Source: a bacterium (GTDB lineage Bacteria > Chloroflexota > Dormibacteria > UBA8260 > Bog-877). From it: DNA of 20,083 bases. The stretch covers positions 1 through 20,083 of the forward strand of contig JAKAWF010000032.1 in NCBI GenBank assembly GCA_021817025.1, in the 5' to 3' direction. Under the pieces are notes generated by a model, which was given only the letters and a program-made list of their open reading frames with translations, was not told the origin of the DNA and searched no databases. A program made the translations under genes and the position numbers. Position 1 is the stretch's first letter, and each line of letters opens with the position of its first letter. Below are positions 13,722 to 20,083 of this stretch, piece by piece.

Positions 13722-13945
13722 GCGCACCCGTACCAGCCGGTGAGCACGGCCCGCCCTGGGGGTGCACCATCGCGGGGCGGCAACCCCTTCAACTCAAGGA
13801 CGCACCGGTGTGCGATAGCCGCGTTGCGAGATCAGGGCAGCGGATGCTGCGACCGGACGAGGCCCGGCTGGAGGACCGGATCTCGGTACGGGGCAGGCGA
13901 AGGCCTCCGTGGGAGGGCACAGCCGCTGACCACTGTTGACGCTTC
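13722..13945. other. Intergenic segment, includes 3' flank shared with a second relaxase remnant
   Basis: No gene seen. The last ~20 bases (GCTGACCACTGTTGACGC) recur, nearly unchanged, at about 16993-17011 beside another relaxase remnant. Confidence 0.5.
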
Positions 13946-14263
13946 TCACTCGGCGGGGTCCAACTCAAGAAGTGCAACCAACTCCTCTGATGACGGAAGC
14001 AGTCCGGCCCCGTGGGCAGAGCGGACCAGCTGCTCGCCATCGCTGGGGTCCTGGCCCTGCCAGAGGCGGAGCAGCTGCTCCCGGTCCACCGCTCCTGAGA
14101 GTCCGAGGGCGACAGCTCCCTGGCCGAGCCACTCCCCGGGCCCCTCGGCGGGCCTGCCCTCGTGGCCGAGGTAGTAGTCGCCGCGGCGGCGCTCCGGCCC
14201 CTGGCTGGCCAGGCAGGCGACGCAGCGCACGGTGTCCCCGGCAGCGATCTTGTGGACGGTCAT
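13946..14263 (-). pseudogene. N-terminal remnant of a MobF/TrwC conjugative relaxase
   Basis: A 105-aa ORF that matches only the first part of actinobacterial-style TrwC relaxases. The start is MTVHKIAAGD, then ERRRGDYYLGHEG (family 'DYYL--GE'), GEWLGQGAVALGLSGAVDREQL, LLRLWQGQDPSDGEQLVR and LLPSSEELVALLELDPAE before a TGA. A full relaxase would be several times longer and reach the HUH motif, which is absent. The expected N-terminal catalytic tyrosines are replaced: TVRCVACLAS occupies the 'YxYL' region. The ATG at 14263 gives the family's normal N-terminus. This is debris of an integrative conjugative element or plasmid. Confidence 0.65.
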
Positions 14264-14359
14264 CACAGCCGCAATCCCTCCATCTCCCCGGACCCAGCTG
14301 CTGTACGCACATTCTGTGCTGAGGAGGGGCGATGTCACCGTCGAGCAAGTCAAGAGCTG

Positions 14360-14830
14360 CTACCCCGCGGCAGGAGGAGCAGGTAGGGAGAGAGGAGGAG
14401 TTGGAACGTCGACGACGTAGAAGTTGGCGATCTTGTGCGCCTCGTGGGTGTCGATGGCAGCGCGGGCATGGTAGGGACCGGCCTTGGGGAAGGTCATCGT
14501 GATCGGTAGCGCTATCAAGGCGCGCTGCTCCATGCCACGAGGCGCCTGAGGGGGGCGACCCACCACAACCTGGGCTTGGACTTGGACAAGGGGGGCGTTG
14601 TTGTCGTCCTCGATCGCAAGCCGGATTCCGAGCGGCTCATTGGTGTCGTTCCAGTCGACCAGGAAGCCTGCGGCGAGGGCGAACTGCGACGGGGGCGTTG
14701 GGTATGAGGGCGACCCAGTAGGAGTCGGGCGCCTGATTGAGGTCAGCCCGCCCCCGAGGAGATACAGCTTGCCATCGGGCGCGGCCTGAGCGGCATCGCA
14801 GAGGATCAGAAAGTCAACTTCGGTGGCCAT
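14360..14830 (-). CDS. DUF6941 family protein
   Basis: A 156-aa cytosolic protein with the pattern of DUF6941: TEVDFLILCDAAQAAPDGKLYLLGGG at the N-terminus, LAAGFLVDWNDTNEPLGIRLAIEDDNNAPL in the middle, then VVVGRPPQAPRGMEQRA and FPKAGPYHARAAID, with a variable Pro-rich end. The function of the family is unknown. GGAG lies about 8 bases before the ATG. The gene diverges from the BrnT-like toxin gene and shares with it a 62-base control region carrying a 16-bp palindrome, so the two may be co-regulated. Confidence 0.7.
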   Translation of the reverse strand: MATEVDFLILCDAAQAAPDGKLYLLGGGLTSIRRPTPTGSPSYPTPPSQFALAAGFLVDWNDTNEPLGIRLAIEDDNNAPLVQVQAQVVVGRPPQAPRGMEQRALIALPITMTFPKAGPYHARAAIDTHEAHKIANFYVVDVPTPPLSLPAPPAAG

Positions 14831-14857
14831 CGTGAGTACTCCGGTGTATGCTATGGC

Positions 14858-14873
14858 GACTACGTACGTAGTC
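14858..14873. promoter_or_regulatory. Perfect 16-bp palindrome GACTACGTACGTAGTC
   Basis: Lies between the divergent DUF6941 and BrnT-like genes, 28 bases from one start and 20 from the other. Outer half-sites CCGGTG (14841-14846) and CACCGG (14877-14882) also form a dyad around it. Probable operator for the RHH antitoxin. Confidence 0.6.
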
Positions 14874-14892
14874 TATCACCGGCGGTCTGATT

Positions 14893-15165
14893 GTGCGGAT
14901 CTCTGAATTCGAGTGGGATGATGACAACCTGTGCCACCTGGGGCGAAGGAGCATCGAGCCGGAGGATTGCGATGCTATGCTCACAGCCCGTATTACAGTA
15001 GTGAGGAACAAAGGAAGCCTGGCTGGAGCGTATCGATTCATCGGACGGGGCCGCGGAGGCGCCTTTCTGACCTTGGTGGTGGCAGCCACTGGTGACCCAT
15101 CGCGGTGGCGGCCAGTAACCGGGTGGCCGAGCACGGAGGAGGAACGGAAGCGCTATGGAGAGTGA
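14893..15165 (+). CDS. BrnT-like ribonuclease toxin
   Basis: A 90-aa protein of the BrnT type (RelE-like fold, type II toxin that cleaves RNA). Family blocks are FEWDDDNLCHLGRRSIEPEDCDAML, then YRFIGRGRGGAFLTLVVAATGDP and WRPVTGWPSTEEERKRY; the terminal Trp-Arg-Pro / Glu-Glu-Arg region corresponds to the conserved C-terminal active-site segment. The GTG start at 14893 is the first in-frame start after the palindromic control region. The stop overlaps the RHH antitoxin start by 11 bases, giving the toxin-first gene order normal for BrnTA. I leave the symbol blank because homology is at family level only. Confidence 0.72.
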   Translation: MRISEFEWDDDNLCHLGRRSIEPEDCDAMLTARITVVRNKGSLAGAYRFIGRGRGGAFLTLVVAATGDPSRWRPVTGWPSTEEERKRYGE

Positions 15166-15475
15166 TATCGAGAAGGACGAGCAAGTCGTGGTGCCGACTC
15201 CCAGCGGGATGACGGTGTTCTCAACACGGTTGCCTGCGGAGGAACTGGGTGAACTTCGTCGAGAGGCGGCGCGAAGGGGTCTTGCGGTGTCTGAGTTGAT
15301 CCGGGCCGCTGTTCGGGGATATCTGAGTTCGCCACCAGTGCTCATTGCAATCTCGGCCACTGCGGAGCCGGGTGTCGGCCTGCAGGTGATCACCAGCACC
15401 CCCGGTTGGGAAGGTGGCCGCGGGACCCGAACCGAGACCGATCTCCCCGCCCGCCTTACCAGCATCGCTTCCTGA
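15155..15475 (+). CDS. Ribbon-helix-helix antitoxin of the BrnT-like toxin
   Basis: A 106-aa protein. The RHH DNA-binding domain covers about residues 19-57: MTVFSTRLPAEELGELRREA (strand and first helix) and GLAVSELIRAAVRGYL (second helix). The C-terminal ~45 residues (LIAISATAEPGVGLQVITST and WEGGRGTRTETD) are not a known domain to me and probably contact the toxin or another partner. The ATG at 15155 lies inside the toxin's last codons, implying coupled translation. As antitoxin it should bind the 16-bp palindrome upstream of the pair. Confidence 0.72.
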   Translation: MESDIEKDEQVVVPTPSGMTVFSTRLPAEELGELRREAARRGLAVSELIRAAVRGYLSSPPVLIAISATAEPGVGLQVITSTPGWEGGRGTRTETDLPARLTSIAS

Positions 15476-15477
15476 GC

Positions 15478-15609
15478 GGTCAGACGGCGCGCTATCCGAC
15501 CAGCTGCTCGCAAGCTGAGCCCCAGCCGCTGGAGGACAACGGCCCTCGGCGCGATACGCTGGTAGGCAGGTGGCGCTTCAACCTGCCGCACCTCAGCCTC
15601 CAGCGGCAT
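15478..15609 (-). pseudogene. Helix-turn-helix remnant of a recombinase/transposase
   Basis: The minus frame reads MPLEAEVRQVEAPPAYQRIA then VVLQRLGLSLRA and RIARRLT. It resembles the terminal HTH region of recombinase-type proteins ('VEAPPTYQRIAP-A--L--LGLS-R-IARRLGV'). A few residues are inserted between LSLRA and IARRL, and nothing recognisable follows or precedes, so this is a fragment. It fills most of the gap between two toxin-antitoxin pairs. Confidence 0.35.
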
Positions 15610-15705
15610 CGCCGAAGCGGTTCGGATTCCTTGCGTTCGGGTCTCCCAGGGTTGTTGCAAGCAGAGGTGCCAGGTTCCACCCAGGGCGGGGAGGTGGCCC
15701 CTGGG

Positions 15706-16143
15706 CTAGTCGGGGCTATGTCTCGTGACCCAGTGCCGTTCGAGGCGTTCGATCGCCTGGGCCTTGGTCATCAGGGCCACCTCGTCCTCCTTGAGCCCGA
15801 CCCGGTGGACCAGTAGATGAACCAGATCGGCGGGCATCGCCTCCCTGGCCCGGATGGGTAGCCCCCGGATCGGGGTTGCGCCGCTTCGGACACACGCCCA
15901 GAATTCGGGCTCGGTCACCTGCGATTGGTCGCGCAGAATGTGACCCCAGAGTTGGGGGCCAGAGGCGGTGCGATCTGGTGGATGCGACACTCGTGTGCGC
16001 AGGGTCCGCCCGTCGGGGAGATCGAGCTCGTACGTGATGTGATGAGTGCCCGTGCTCCCGCGCGCATCACGTACGAGCCGCCAGCTCTCCCCCTGACAAA
16101 ACCTGTCGTGGTCGGCCCGGGTCGGTGCCGGCCATCGGGTCAC
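15706..16143 (-). CDS. Toxin annotated as 'cytotoxic translational repressor' family
   Basis: A 145-aa protein. The core TRWPAPTRADHDRFCQGE then WRLVRDARGSTGTHHITYEL, DLPDGRTLRTRVSHPP, LWGHILRDQSQVTEPEFWACV and PADLVHLLVHRVGLKEDEVALMTKAQA matches an actinobacterial family commonly labelled cytotoxic translational repressor of a toxin-antitoxin stability system. The biochemical target is not established to my knowledge. The GTG start at 16143 overlaps the antitoxin stop by four bases (GTGA), a clear coupled pair. Although the frame is open to 16251, the upstream part is antisense/out-of-frame antitoxin DNA. Confidence 0.75.
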   Translation of the reverse strand: MTRWPAPTRADHDRFCQGESWRLVRDARGSTGTHHITYELDLPDGRTLRTRVSHPPDRTASGPQLWGHILRDQSQVTEPEFWACVRSGATPIRGLPIRAREAMPADLVHLLVHRVGLKEDEVALMTKAQAIERLERHWVTRHSPD

Positions 16144-16538
16144 GCGCCGGCAATCCAGTCGACCAGTTGCTGGTCGGAACTCAGGCCCACGAGCTGCACC
16201 AGCGGCCAGTTGTCCCGGTGGTGGGGGGCGTGGCGGAGGCCGCCCTCCCACTCCTCGGCATACTCCCGAAGCGCATCCGCCATTTCCCCGAGGGCTTCCT
16301 CGAAGGTGGCCCCATCAGCGGCCACGGGAACCCCCGGTATGAACACCGACCAGCCACCCGCCTCACTCACGACTTCGGGCCTTGGGTAGCCCTGGCCGAG
16401 GAGCCGACGCAGGCGATCGGCATCCACCACCGCGGTGGCGATGTTGTCCCGGCGCACAACCACGGGGCGGCCGCTGGCAGCGGCGTCCAGCACGTCCTTG
16501 AGGTGCTGGCGCGCCTTCGAATAGGTGTCAAAGGTCAT
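16140..16538 (-). CDS. Phd/YefM-like antitoxin with HicB-like C-terminus
   Basis: A 132-aa protein. Residues 1-47 (MTFDTYSKARQHLKDVLDAA then GRPVVVRRDNIATAVVDADRL) are a Phd/YefM-type DNA-binding domain. Residues ~58-105 (GWSVFIPGVPVAADGATFEEALGEMADALREYAEEWE) look like the small HicB-type alpha/beta sheet module, an unusual combination. The C-terminal tail (DNWPLVQLVGLSSDQQLVDWI) probably binds the toxin. The ATG at 16538 is supported by GGAGAGGTGG 5-14 bases upstream; the next ATG upstream (in MHNGEV) would bury that site. Confidence 0.75.
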   Translation of the reverse strand: MTFDTYSKARQHLKDVLDAAASGRPVVVRRDNIATAVVDADRLRRLLGQGYPRPEVVSEAGGWSVFIPGVPVAADGATFEEALGEMADALREYAEEWEGGLRHAPHHRDNWPLVQLVGLSSDQQLVDWIAGA

Positions 16539-16563
16539 GGTTGCCACCTCTCCATTGTGCATA

Positions 16564-16587
16564 GGTACCTCTCGTACGTCGAGTACG
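16564..16587. promoter_or_regulatory. Three GTAC cores at exact 9-bp spacing before the Phd-like pair
   Basis: GTAC occurs at 16565-16568, 16574-16577 and 16583-16586. The last two form the dyad CGTAC-gtcga-GTACG and the first is the palindrome GGTACC. Located 26-50 bases before the antitoxin start, as expected for an autoregulatory operator. Confidence 0.5.
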
Positions 16588-16588
16588 T

Positions 16589-16987
16589 ATCTGACCCGGG
16601 GTGGTCGCGCCCACCGGCACCTGCCGGAAGTTCCAGTTGGGGCTCCGGAGCGTGGTCCCCATGATCTTGACCACACGGCGGGAGCCGGCCCGGGGCACGG
16701 ATGGGGCCCACCGGCGCGTTTCAAGCCACCGGCTGGGAAGTGCTGGGGAGCGGCTGCGCGGACCCGCTGGCGGTGACGTCATCCCGCCCGAGAAGTTGAT
16801 CGAGGAAGGGCCCGGATAGTGCCCTTGCCCAGATTCGGCAGCGGTTGTCTGGTGCCAACCAGGTGTGGCTCGATGAGCCTCTGGGCAATGACCAGCGCCG
16901 GCCGGTGTCCCCGCGCCCGGTCAGGGCCGGCCCAAGAGGGATTGGCCCGGCCGGAGCGGGTCCGGTGCCCAGCCACCGTCGGCTGGT
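16589..16987. other. Segment without recognisable genes
   Basis: About 400 bases. Frames on both strands are open but show no family motif I recognise. The plus-strand text QIRQRLSGANQVWLDEPLGN is protein-like but I cannot place it. Confidence 0.35.
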
Positions 16988-16989
16988 GT

Positions 16990-17100
16990 GGTCGCTGACC
17001 ACTGTAGACGCCTGTCGCCCGGCGGGGTCTCCGGCATCGGAACTGCAACCGGCTCCTCTCACGGAAGCGGCCCGGCACCATGGGCGGGTCGAACTCGTAG
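16990..17100 (-). pseudogene. Second relaxase remnant (tail segment only)
   Basis: The minus strand here aligns with the last ~80 bases of the relaxase fragment at 13946-14263 plus about 25 bases of its 3' flank, by eye roughly three-quarters identical with a small gap. The shared flank includes GACCACTGT(T/A)GACGC. No start or full domain is present. Confidence 0.5.
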
Positions 17101-17140
17101 CCGTCCCGTGCCTACAGAGAGAAAGCCGGTTCTGCTCGGG

Positions 17141-17932
17141 TCAGCGGCAGTTGCCGGCGGTGCTGGTCAGGAAGATCAGGATGACCGCGACCAGGTTGAA
17201 GGAGGCGTGCAGGACCATCCCCGGGTAGAGGGAGCGGGTCCACTGGTACACCAGGGCAAGGGCCACCCCGGCCACAAACAGCGACGGACCCAGGAGCAGG
17301 ATCGAGCCCCCCACCGAGAGGGTGTGGGCCAGGGCGAAGACCACAGAGCTGAGCACCACCGCCCACCCCACCCCGATCCGGGAGCGCAGCCCGCCCATGA
17401 TGAAGCCCCTGAAGGTGATCTCCTCCACCAAAGGGGCGATCAGGACGATCGCGAGCACCCCCAGATAGGCATCGGCGCCGAACCCCTGGGAGATGCTGCA
17501 GCCCTGGGGATTGGTCATCCCGTGGAGCAAAGGGGAGATGGCGGCGCTCAACAGCTCGGTCAGGTACTGGAGCGCCAGGGCCACCGGCAGCATCAGGGGC
17601 AGCACCCAGTAGGGGGGCCGCCGCAGCCCCAGCTCCACCCAGACCCGGCCCCCGCGCCTAGCCGCGAAGAGCAGCACGACCCCCAGCAGGATCCCGTAGA
17701 ACACCAGGGTGTTGGCCAGGTTGTAGAAGGGCAGAAGGGCCCGCCAGGAGGGGCCGCTCAGGTGGGGGATCACGCCCGCCTGATGGAGGCCGAGGGCGGC
17801 GACGGCCACCAGGTAGACCCCTGTCAGGATCGCCGGGACCCCGACCGCGATCCCCAGCACCACCTCCCGGATCCCCCACGAGGTCCTGGGAATGCTCGGA
17901 GGAGATGGTGGAGGAGCCGCCTCGACGCTCAG
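17141..17932 (-). CDS. CPBP family intramembrane glutamic endopeptidase
   Basis: Membrane protease-like protein of the CPBP (CAAX/Abi, Rce1-like) family, 263 aa with the start chosen here. Motif 1 is Glu170-Glu171 with Arg175 (EEITFRG), motif 2 is His203 (FALAHTLS) and motif 3 is His242/Asn246 (VLHASFN). About seven or eight TM helices are visible, beginning REVVLGIAVGVPAILTGVYLV. No in-frame ATG, GTG or TTG fits the family N-terminus 'SWGIREVVLG'. The best candidate is a CTG (17932-17930) that overlaps the upstream TGA as CTGA, in the way ATGA pairs couple translation. If CTG is not used, the first GTG (17863) would start inside helix 1. It sits downstream of a four-TM gene on the same strand. 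A dead copy lies at 11725-12102. Confidence 0.8.
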   Translation of the reverse strand: MSVEAAPPPSPPSIPRTSWGIREVVLGIAVGVPAILTGVYLVAVAALGLHQAGVIPHLSGPSWRALLPFYNLANTLVFYGILLGVVLLFAARRGGRVWVELGLRRPPYWVLPLMLPVALALQYLTELLSAAISPLLHGMTNPQGCSISQGFGADAYLGVLAIVLIAPLVEEITFRGFIMGGLRSRIGVGWAVVLSSVVFALAHTLSVGGSILLLGPSLFVAGVALALVYQWTRSLYPGMVLHASFNLVAVILIFLTSTAGNCR

Positions 17933-18618
17933 CGGCGGCTCCCGCCCACCTGGTCCGGACGGCCGCGCTCCAGCTCGCTGGAGCCGGTCCAGCGTCCCCC
18001 GGCCGGCCCCGGAGCGGAGGGTGGTGGCGGGGCTGAGCCTCCCCGCCACTTCATCGGCTGGGGTGCCGGGACGACCTTCCAATGCCCGCCCGAGGCCACC
18101 TGGGCCCGGCGCCGCTGAGGCTCCTCCGGGTGCCTGGCCAAGGGCTTGGCCGCTATCCCCGGAGCAGCCCGCAGCCAGAGCGTGGCCAGCGCCGCCAGCA
18201 CCAGCAGGTACGCCAGAGTTATCGGCCAGAGCGCCTCCAGGGTGCCGGCGGCGGCGGCGGCCGGCAGCTGCAGCACCAGCCCCACCGTCACCAGGCCCCG
18301 GCGGCCGGCGAACCGCCACCCGGGCCGGAGCACGCCCAGGGCTCCCCGGGCCAGGATGACATCACCCGCGACCGCCATCAGCGCGCCCGCGAAGACCGGC
18401 AGGAATGTCTGCGGCCCCTGGGGGGAGTCGGTCTGCCCCATGGCGGCCGCCAGGACCGCCAGGGAGACCAGATTGCCGAGGGCCGAGGCCGCAGCCACCA
18501 GGAGCAGCACCGCCGCCAGGCGCCCCGACCGATCCCCGCTGACGGAGGGGGCGACCGCGGCCGGGGCGGCCCGGCTGGAACGGCGCGAGCGGCCCTTGCG
18601 CTGCTGGATCACCTCCAT
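17929..18618 (-). CDS. Four-TM membrane protein, unknown function
   Basis: A 229-aa protein. The N-terminus is strongly basic (QQRKGRSRRSSR). Four hydrophobic segments follow: AAVLLLVAAASALGNLVSLA, FLPVFAGALMAVAGDVILA, GLVTVGLVLQLPAAAAAGTL and WPITLAYLLVLAALATLWL. The last ~65 residues are a Pro/Gly/Arg-rich soluble tail. No family was recognised. GGGAG lies 6 bases before the ATG at 18618. The stop overlaps the presumed CTG start of the CPBP gene, so they are probably one operon; only 39 bases separate its start from the divergent oxidoreductase gene. Confidence 0.65.
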   Translation of the reverse strand: MEVIQQRKGRSRRSSRAAPAAVAPSVSGDRSGRLAAVLLLVAAASALGNLVSLAVLAAAMGQTDSPQGPQTFLPVFAGALMAVAGDVILARGALGVLRPGWRFAGRRGLVTVGLVLQLPAAAAAGTLEALWPITLAYLLVLAALATLWLRAAPGIAAKPLARHPEEPQRRRAQVASGGHWKVVPAPQPMKWRGGSAPPPPSAPGPAGGRWTGSSELERGRPDQVGGSRR

Positions 18619-18657
18619 ATGATGCTCCCAGATGGGTGAGGGCTCCCGGGATGAGAT

Positions 18658-19635
18658 GTGCTGAGCCCAGCCCGGCTGGCGCTGGCGCTGCACGGGGCGT
18701 CTCCTCAGCAGACCCTCGAGCTGGCCCGAAGAGCCGAGGCGGCGGGGGTGCCGCGCCTGCTCGTCTCGGAGCGGCCGGGCGGCCCCGACGCGTTCTCGGT
18801 GACGGCGGCCCTGCTGGTGAAGACCGGGCGCATCCAGATCGGCCCCGGTCTGGTGAGCGCCCTGGACCGCCACCCTCTCCTCCTGGCCCGGCAGTCGGCG
18901 AGCTGCGACCAGCTGGCCCCGGGCCGGACCCTGCTCGGCCTCGGGCGCGGCTCCCGCCATTACATAGAGGATGTCCTCCATCTCCCCTACCGGCCCGCCA
19001 CCCAGAGGATGGAGGCAGTGGTGACCGTGGTGCGCCAGCTTCTCTCCGGACGGGAGGGCCCCGTCCCCGGAGAGTTCTGGAGCGGGGATGGGACCCGGCT
19101 GGACCCCGTGCCAACCTCCCCAATCCCGATCCTCCTGGGAGCCAGTGGGGAGCGCACCCTGCGGATGGCCGGCCGGCTCGCGGACTCGGCCCTGCTCAAC
19201 GGCGGCGCCAGTCCGGACTACGTGAGCTGGGCCCGCTCCACTGTCGCCGGCGGCGCCGGGACGGCGGGCCGGGAGCCAGCGGCTGTCGAGATCGGAGCCT
19301 GGTGCCTGACGGCGGTGGCGAGCCACGGTCGGTGGACCCCCGGCCTGGACTGCTTGCGCCACCAGCTGGCCGGGATCCTCCTGGAGCCGGACGGTGGCCG
19401 CTCCCTGATCGTCCACTCCGGCCTCGGCGAGGCTCGGATCCGGCGCCTCCTCCTGGCCCGGGCCCAGGGGCTGGCCGCGTTGGAGCGGCTGCTGGAGGAG
19501 CGGAGCCTGCTGTCAGAGCTGGCGGTGCTGGGGAGCCCCCAGCAGTGCTGGCGGCGGCTGGACGCCTACCGCCTGGCGGGGGCGGATTTCATCGTCCTGC
19601 AGCCGGCGGCGATGGGCGCCCTGCGCGTCCTGTGA
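18658..19635 (+). CDS. LLM-class flavin/F420-dependent oxidoreductase
   Basis: A 325-aa TIM-barrel enzyme of the luciferase-like monooxygenase superfamily, using F420 or FMN. Recognisable blocks are LARRAEAAGVPRLLVSER (barrel start), FSVTAALLVKTGRIQIGPGL, LLGLGRGSRHYIEDVL, PIPILLGASGERTLRMAGRLADSALLNGG (the 'P-GA-G-R-LR-AG--ADG' motif) and C-terminal LAVLGSPQQCWRRLDAYRLAGADFIVLQP. The overall form fits F420-dependent methylene-H4MPT reductase-like members, but the substrate is not readable. The GTG at 18658 is the only usable start in frame. Length is near the family norm. Confidence 0.82.
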   Translation: MLSPARLALALHGASPQQTLELARRAEAAGVPRLLVSERPGGPDAFSVTAALLVKTGRIQIGPGLVSALDRHPLLLARQSASCDQLAPGRTLLGLGRGSRHYIEDVLHLPYRPATQRMEAVVTVVRQLLSGREGPVPGEFWSGDGTRLDPVPTSPIPILLGASGERTLRMAGRLADSALLNGGASPDYVSWARSTVAGGAGTAGREPAAVEIGAWCLTAVASHGRWTPGLDCLRHQLAGILLEPDGGRSLIVHSGLGEARIRRLLLARAQGLAALERLLEERSLLSELAVLGSPQQCWRRLDAYRLAGADFIVLQPAAMGALRVL

Positions 19636-19705
19636 CCCAGGGGCCAGGCGGTGCGGCGGGACCAAAGACCGCTCTCACCAGGGCGGCCTCAATTCGAATC
19701 GCGCC

Positions 19706-19711
19706 TATAAT
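19706..19711 (+). promoter_or_regulatory. Consensus -10 TATAAT for dxs
   Basis: A perfect TATAAT ends 8 bases before the dxs ATG, so the transcript likely begins at or next to the start codon. No clear -35 is visible. Confidence 0.65.
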
Positions 19712-19719
19712 CGCGTCTC

Positions 19720-20083
19720 ATGGCCGGTACCCGAGCGACCCCAGGTACGGACTCGGGCTCGCTGCTGGAGCGGATCGACTCGCCGGCGGACTGCCGCCGG
19801 CTGAGCCTGCAGGAGTGCCGCCAGCTCTCGGGGGAGATCAGGGAGTTCCTGGTTGACCGGGTGTCCCGCACCGGCGGCCACCTGGGCCCCAACCTGGGGG
19901 TGGTGGAGCTCACCCTGGCTCTGCACCGGGTCTTCGACAGCCCGAAAGACCAGATCGTCTTCGACACCGGCCACCAGACCTACGTCCACAAGATCCTCAC
20001 CGGCCGCAAGGAGCGGTTCAACACCCTGCGGCAGGCGGGCGGGCTCTCGGGCTATCCGAACCGGGCCGAGTCGGAGCACGACA
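19720..20083 (+). CDS. dxs: 1-deoxy-D-xylulose-5-phosphate synthase, 5' part
   Basis: First 121 residues of the thiamine-diphosphate enzyme that joins pyruvate and glyceraldehyde 3-phosphate in the first step of the MEP isoprenoid pathway; the gene runs off the right edge. Diagnostic text is [20 protein letters not shown] (about residues 50-69), [25 protein letters not shown] (the GHQ-Y/HK cofactor-site region) and [15 protein letters not shown]. The ~25-residue N-terminal extension before the conserved part is longer than in most homologues but contains no better start. The perfect -10 eight bases upstream supports ATG 19720 and a leaderless message. Confidence 0.93.
   Translation, partial: MAGTRATPGTDSGSLLERIDSPADCRRLSLQECRQLSGEIREFLVDRVSRTGGHLGPNLGVVELTLALHRVFDSPKDQIVFDTGHQTYVHKILTGRKERFNTLRQAGGLSGYPNRAESEHD

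Noticed and set aside
13740..13830. Possible tRNA-like folding in the GC-rich segment after vapC
   Set aside because: No T-loop GGTTCGAATCC-type sequence and no consistent cloverleaf.
16845..17228. Plus-strand frame starting MSGANQVWLDEPLGN
   Set aside because: The first ~15 residues look protein-like, but it soon becomes antisense to the relaxase remnant and CPBP gene; no family match.
17929..19416. Extended reading of the four-TM protein to 495 codons
   Set aside because: The extra N-terminal part is antisense to the oxidoreductase; a good ribosome site and ATG exist at 18618.

Overview
This is a high-GC (roughly 70% by eye) bacterial chromosomal window, almost certainly from a high-GC Terrabacteria-type lineage (an actinobacterium, or a relative such as Dormibacterota). 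The protein families, heavy GTG/TTG start use and several promoters placed 6-8 bases before the start codon (leaderless mRNAs) fit that. I cannot name the species from sequence alone. It alternates housekeeping-looking blocks with strongly eroded accessory DNA.

Left block (1-3090): an SbcD/YhaO-type metallophosphoesterase on the minus strand diverges from a small hypothetical gene and an ABC exporter pair (ATPase plus ABC-2 permease, 8-bp overlap). From 3090 to 5790 lies a gene graveyard: a frameshifted IS1595-type transposase tail, a DUF4143 ATPase C-terminus that runs into it, an intact-looking AbrB/PIN toxin-antitoxin pair, a decayed HAD-like fragment, and a decayed second copy of the ABC permease.

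Central block (5791-11512), all on the minus strand, is the most interesting part. A NarL-type response regulator and a multi-TM histidine kinase are followed by an exported protein with a SipW-cognate-type signal peptide, an ER/SipW-type (Ser-His) signal peptidase, a DUF5305 membrane protein, and a second exported protein with a C-terminal anchor. The last three genes overlap. A 17-bp hairpin separates the first exported-protein gene from the peptidase gene, as if to set stoichiometry. I read this as a dedicated, probably two-component-controlled, surface-protein export module comparable in logic to tapA-sipW-tasA.

Right accessory block (11725-17100): a dead partial copy of a CPBP protease, a decayed HTH-like ORF, a VapBC pair whose toxin lacks one expected PIN acidic residue, two remnants of a MobF/TrwC relaxase, a DUF6941 gene divergent from a BrnT/RHH toxin-antitoxin pair over a perfect 16-bp palindrome, a recombinase-type HTH remnant, and a Phd-like antitoxin with a 'cytotoxic translational repressor' toxin. 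In total there are four toxin-antitoxin modules in about 13 kb, surrounded by debris of mobile DNA.

Right end (17141-20083): the intact CPBP protease (apparently started at a CTG overlapping the upstream stop), a four-TM protein, a divergent LLM-class (F420/flavin-type) oxidoreductase, and the 5' part of dxs (1-deoxy-D-xylulose-5-phosphate synthase) behind a perfect TATAAT. No rRNA, tRNA or CRISPR array was seen.
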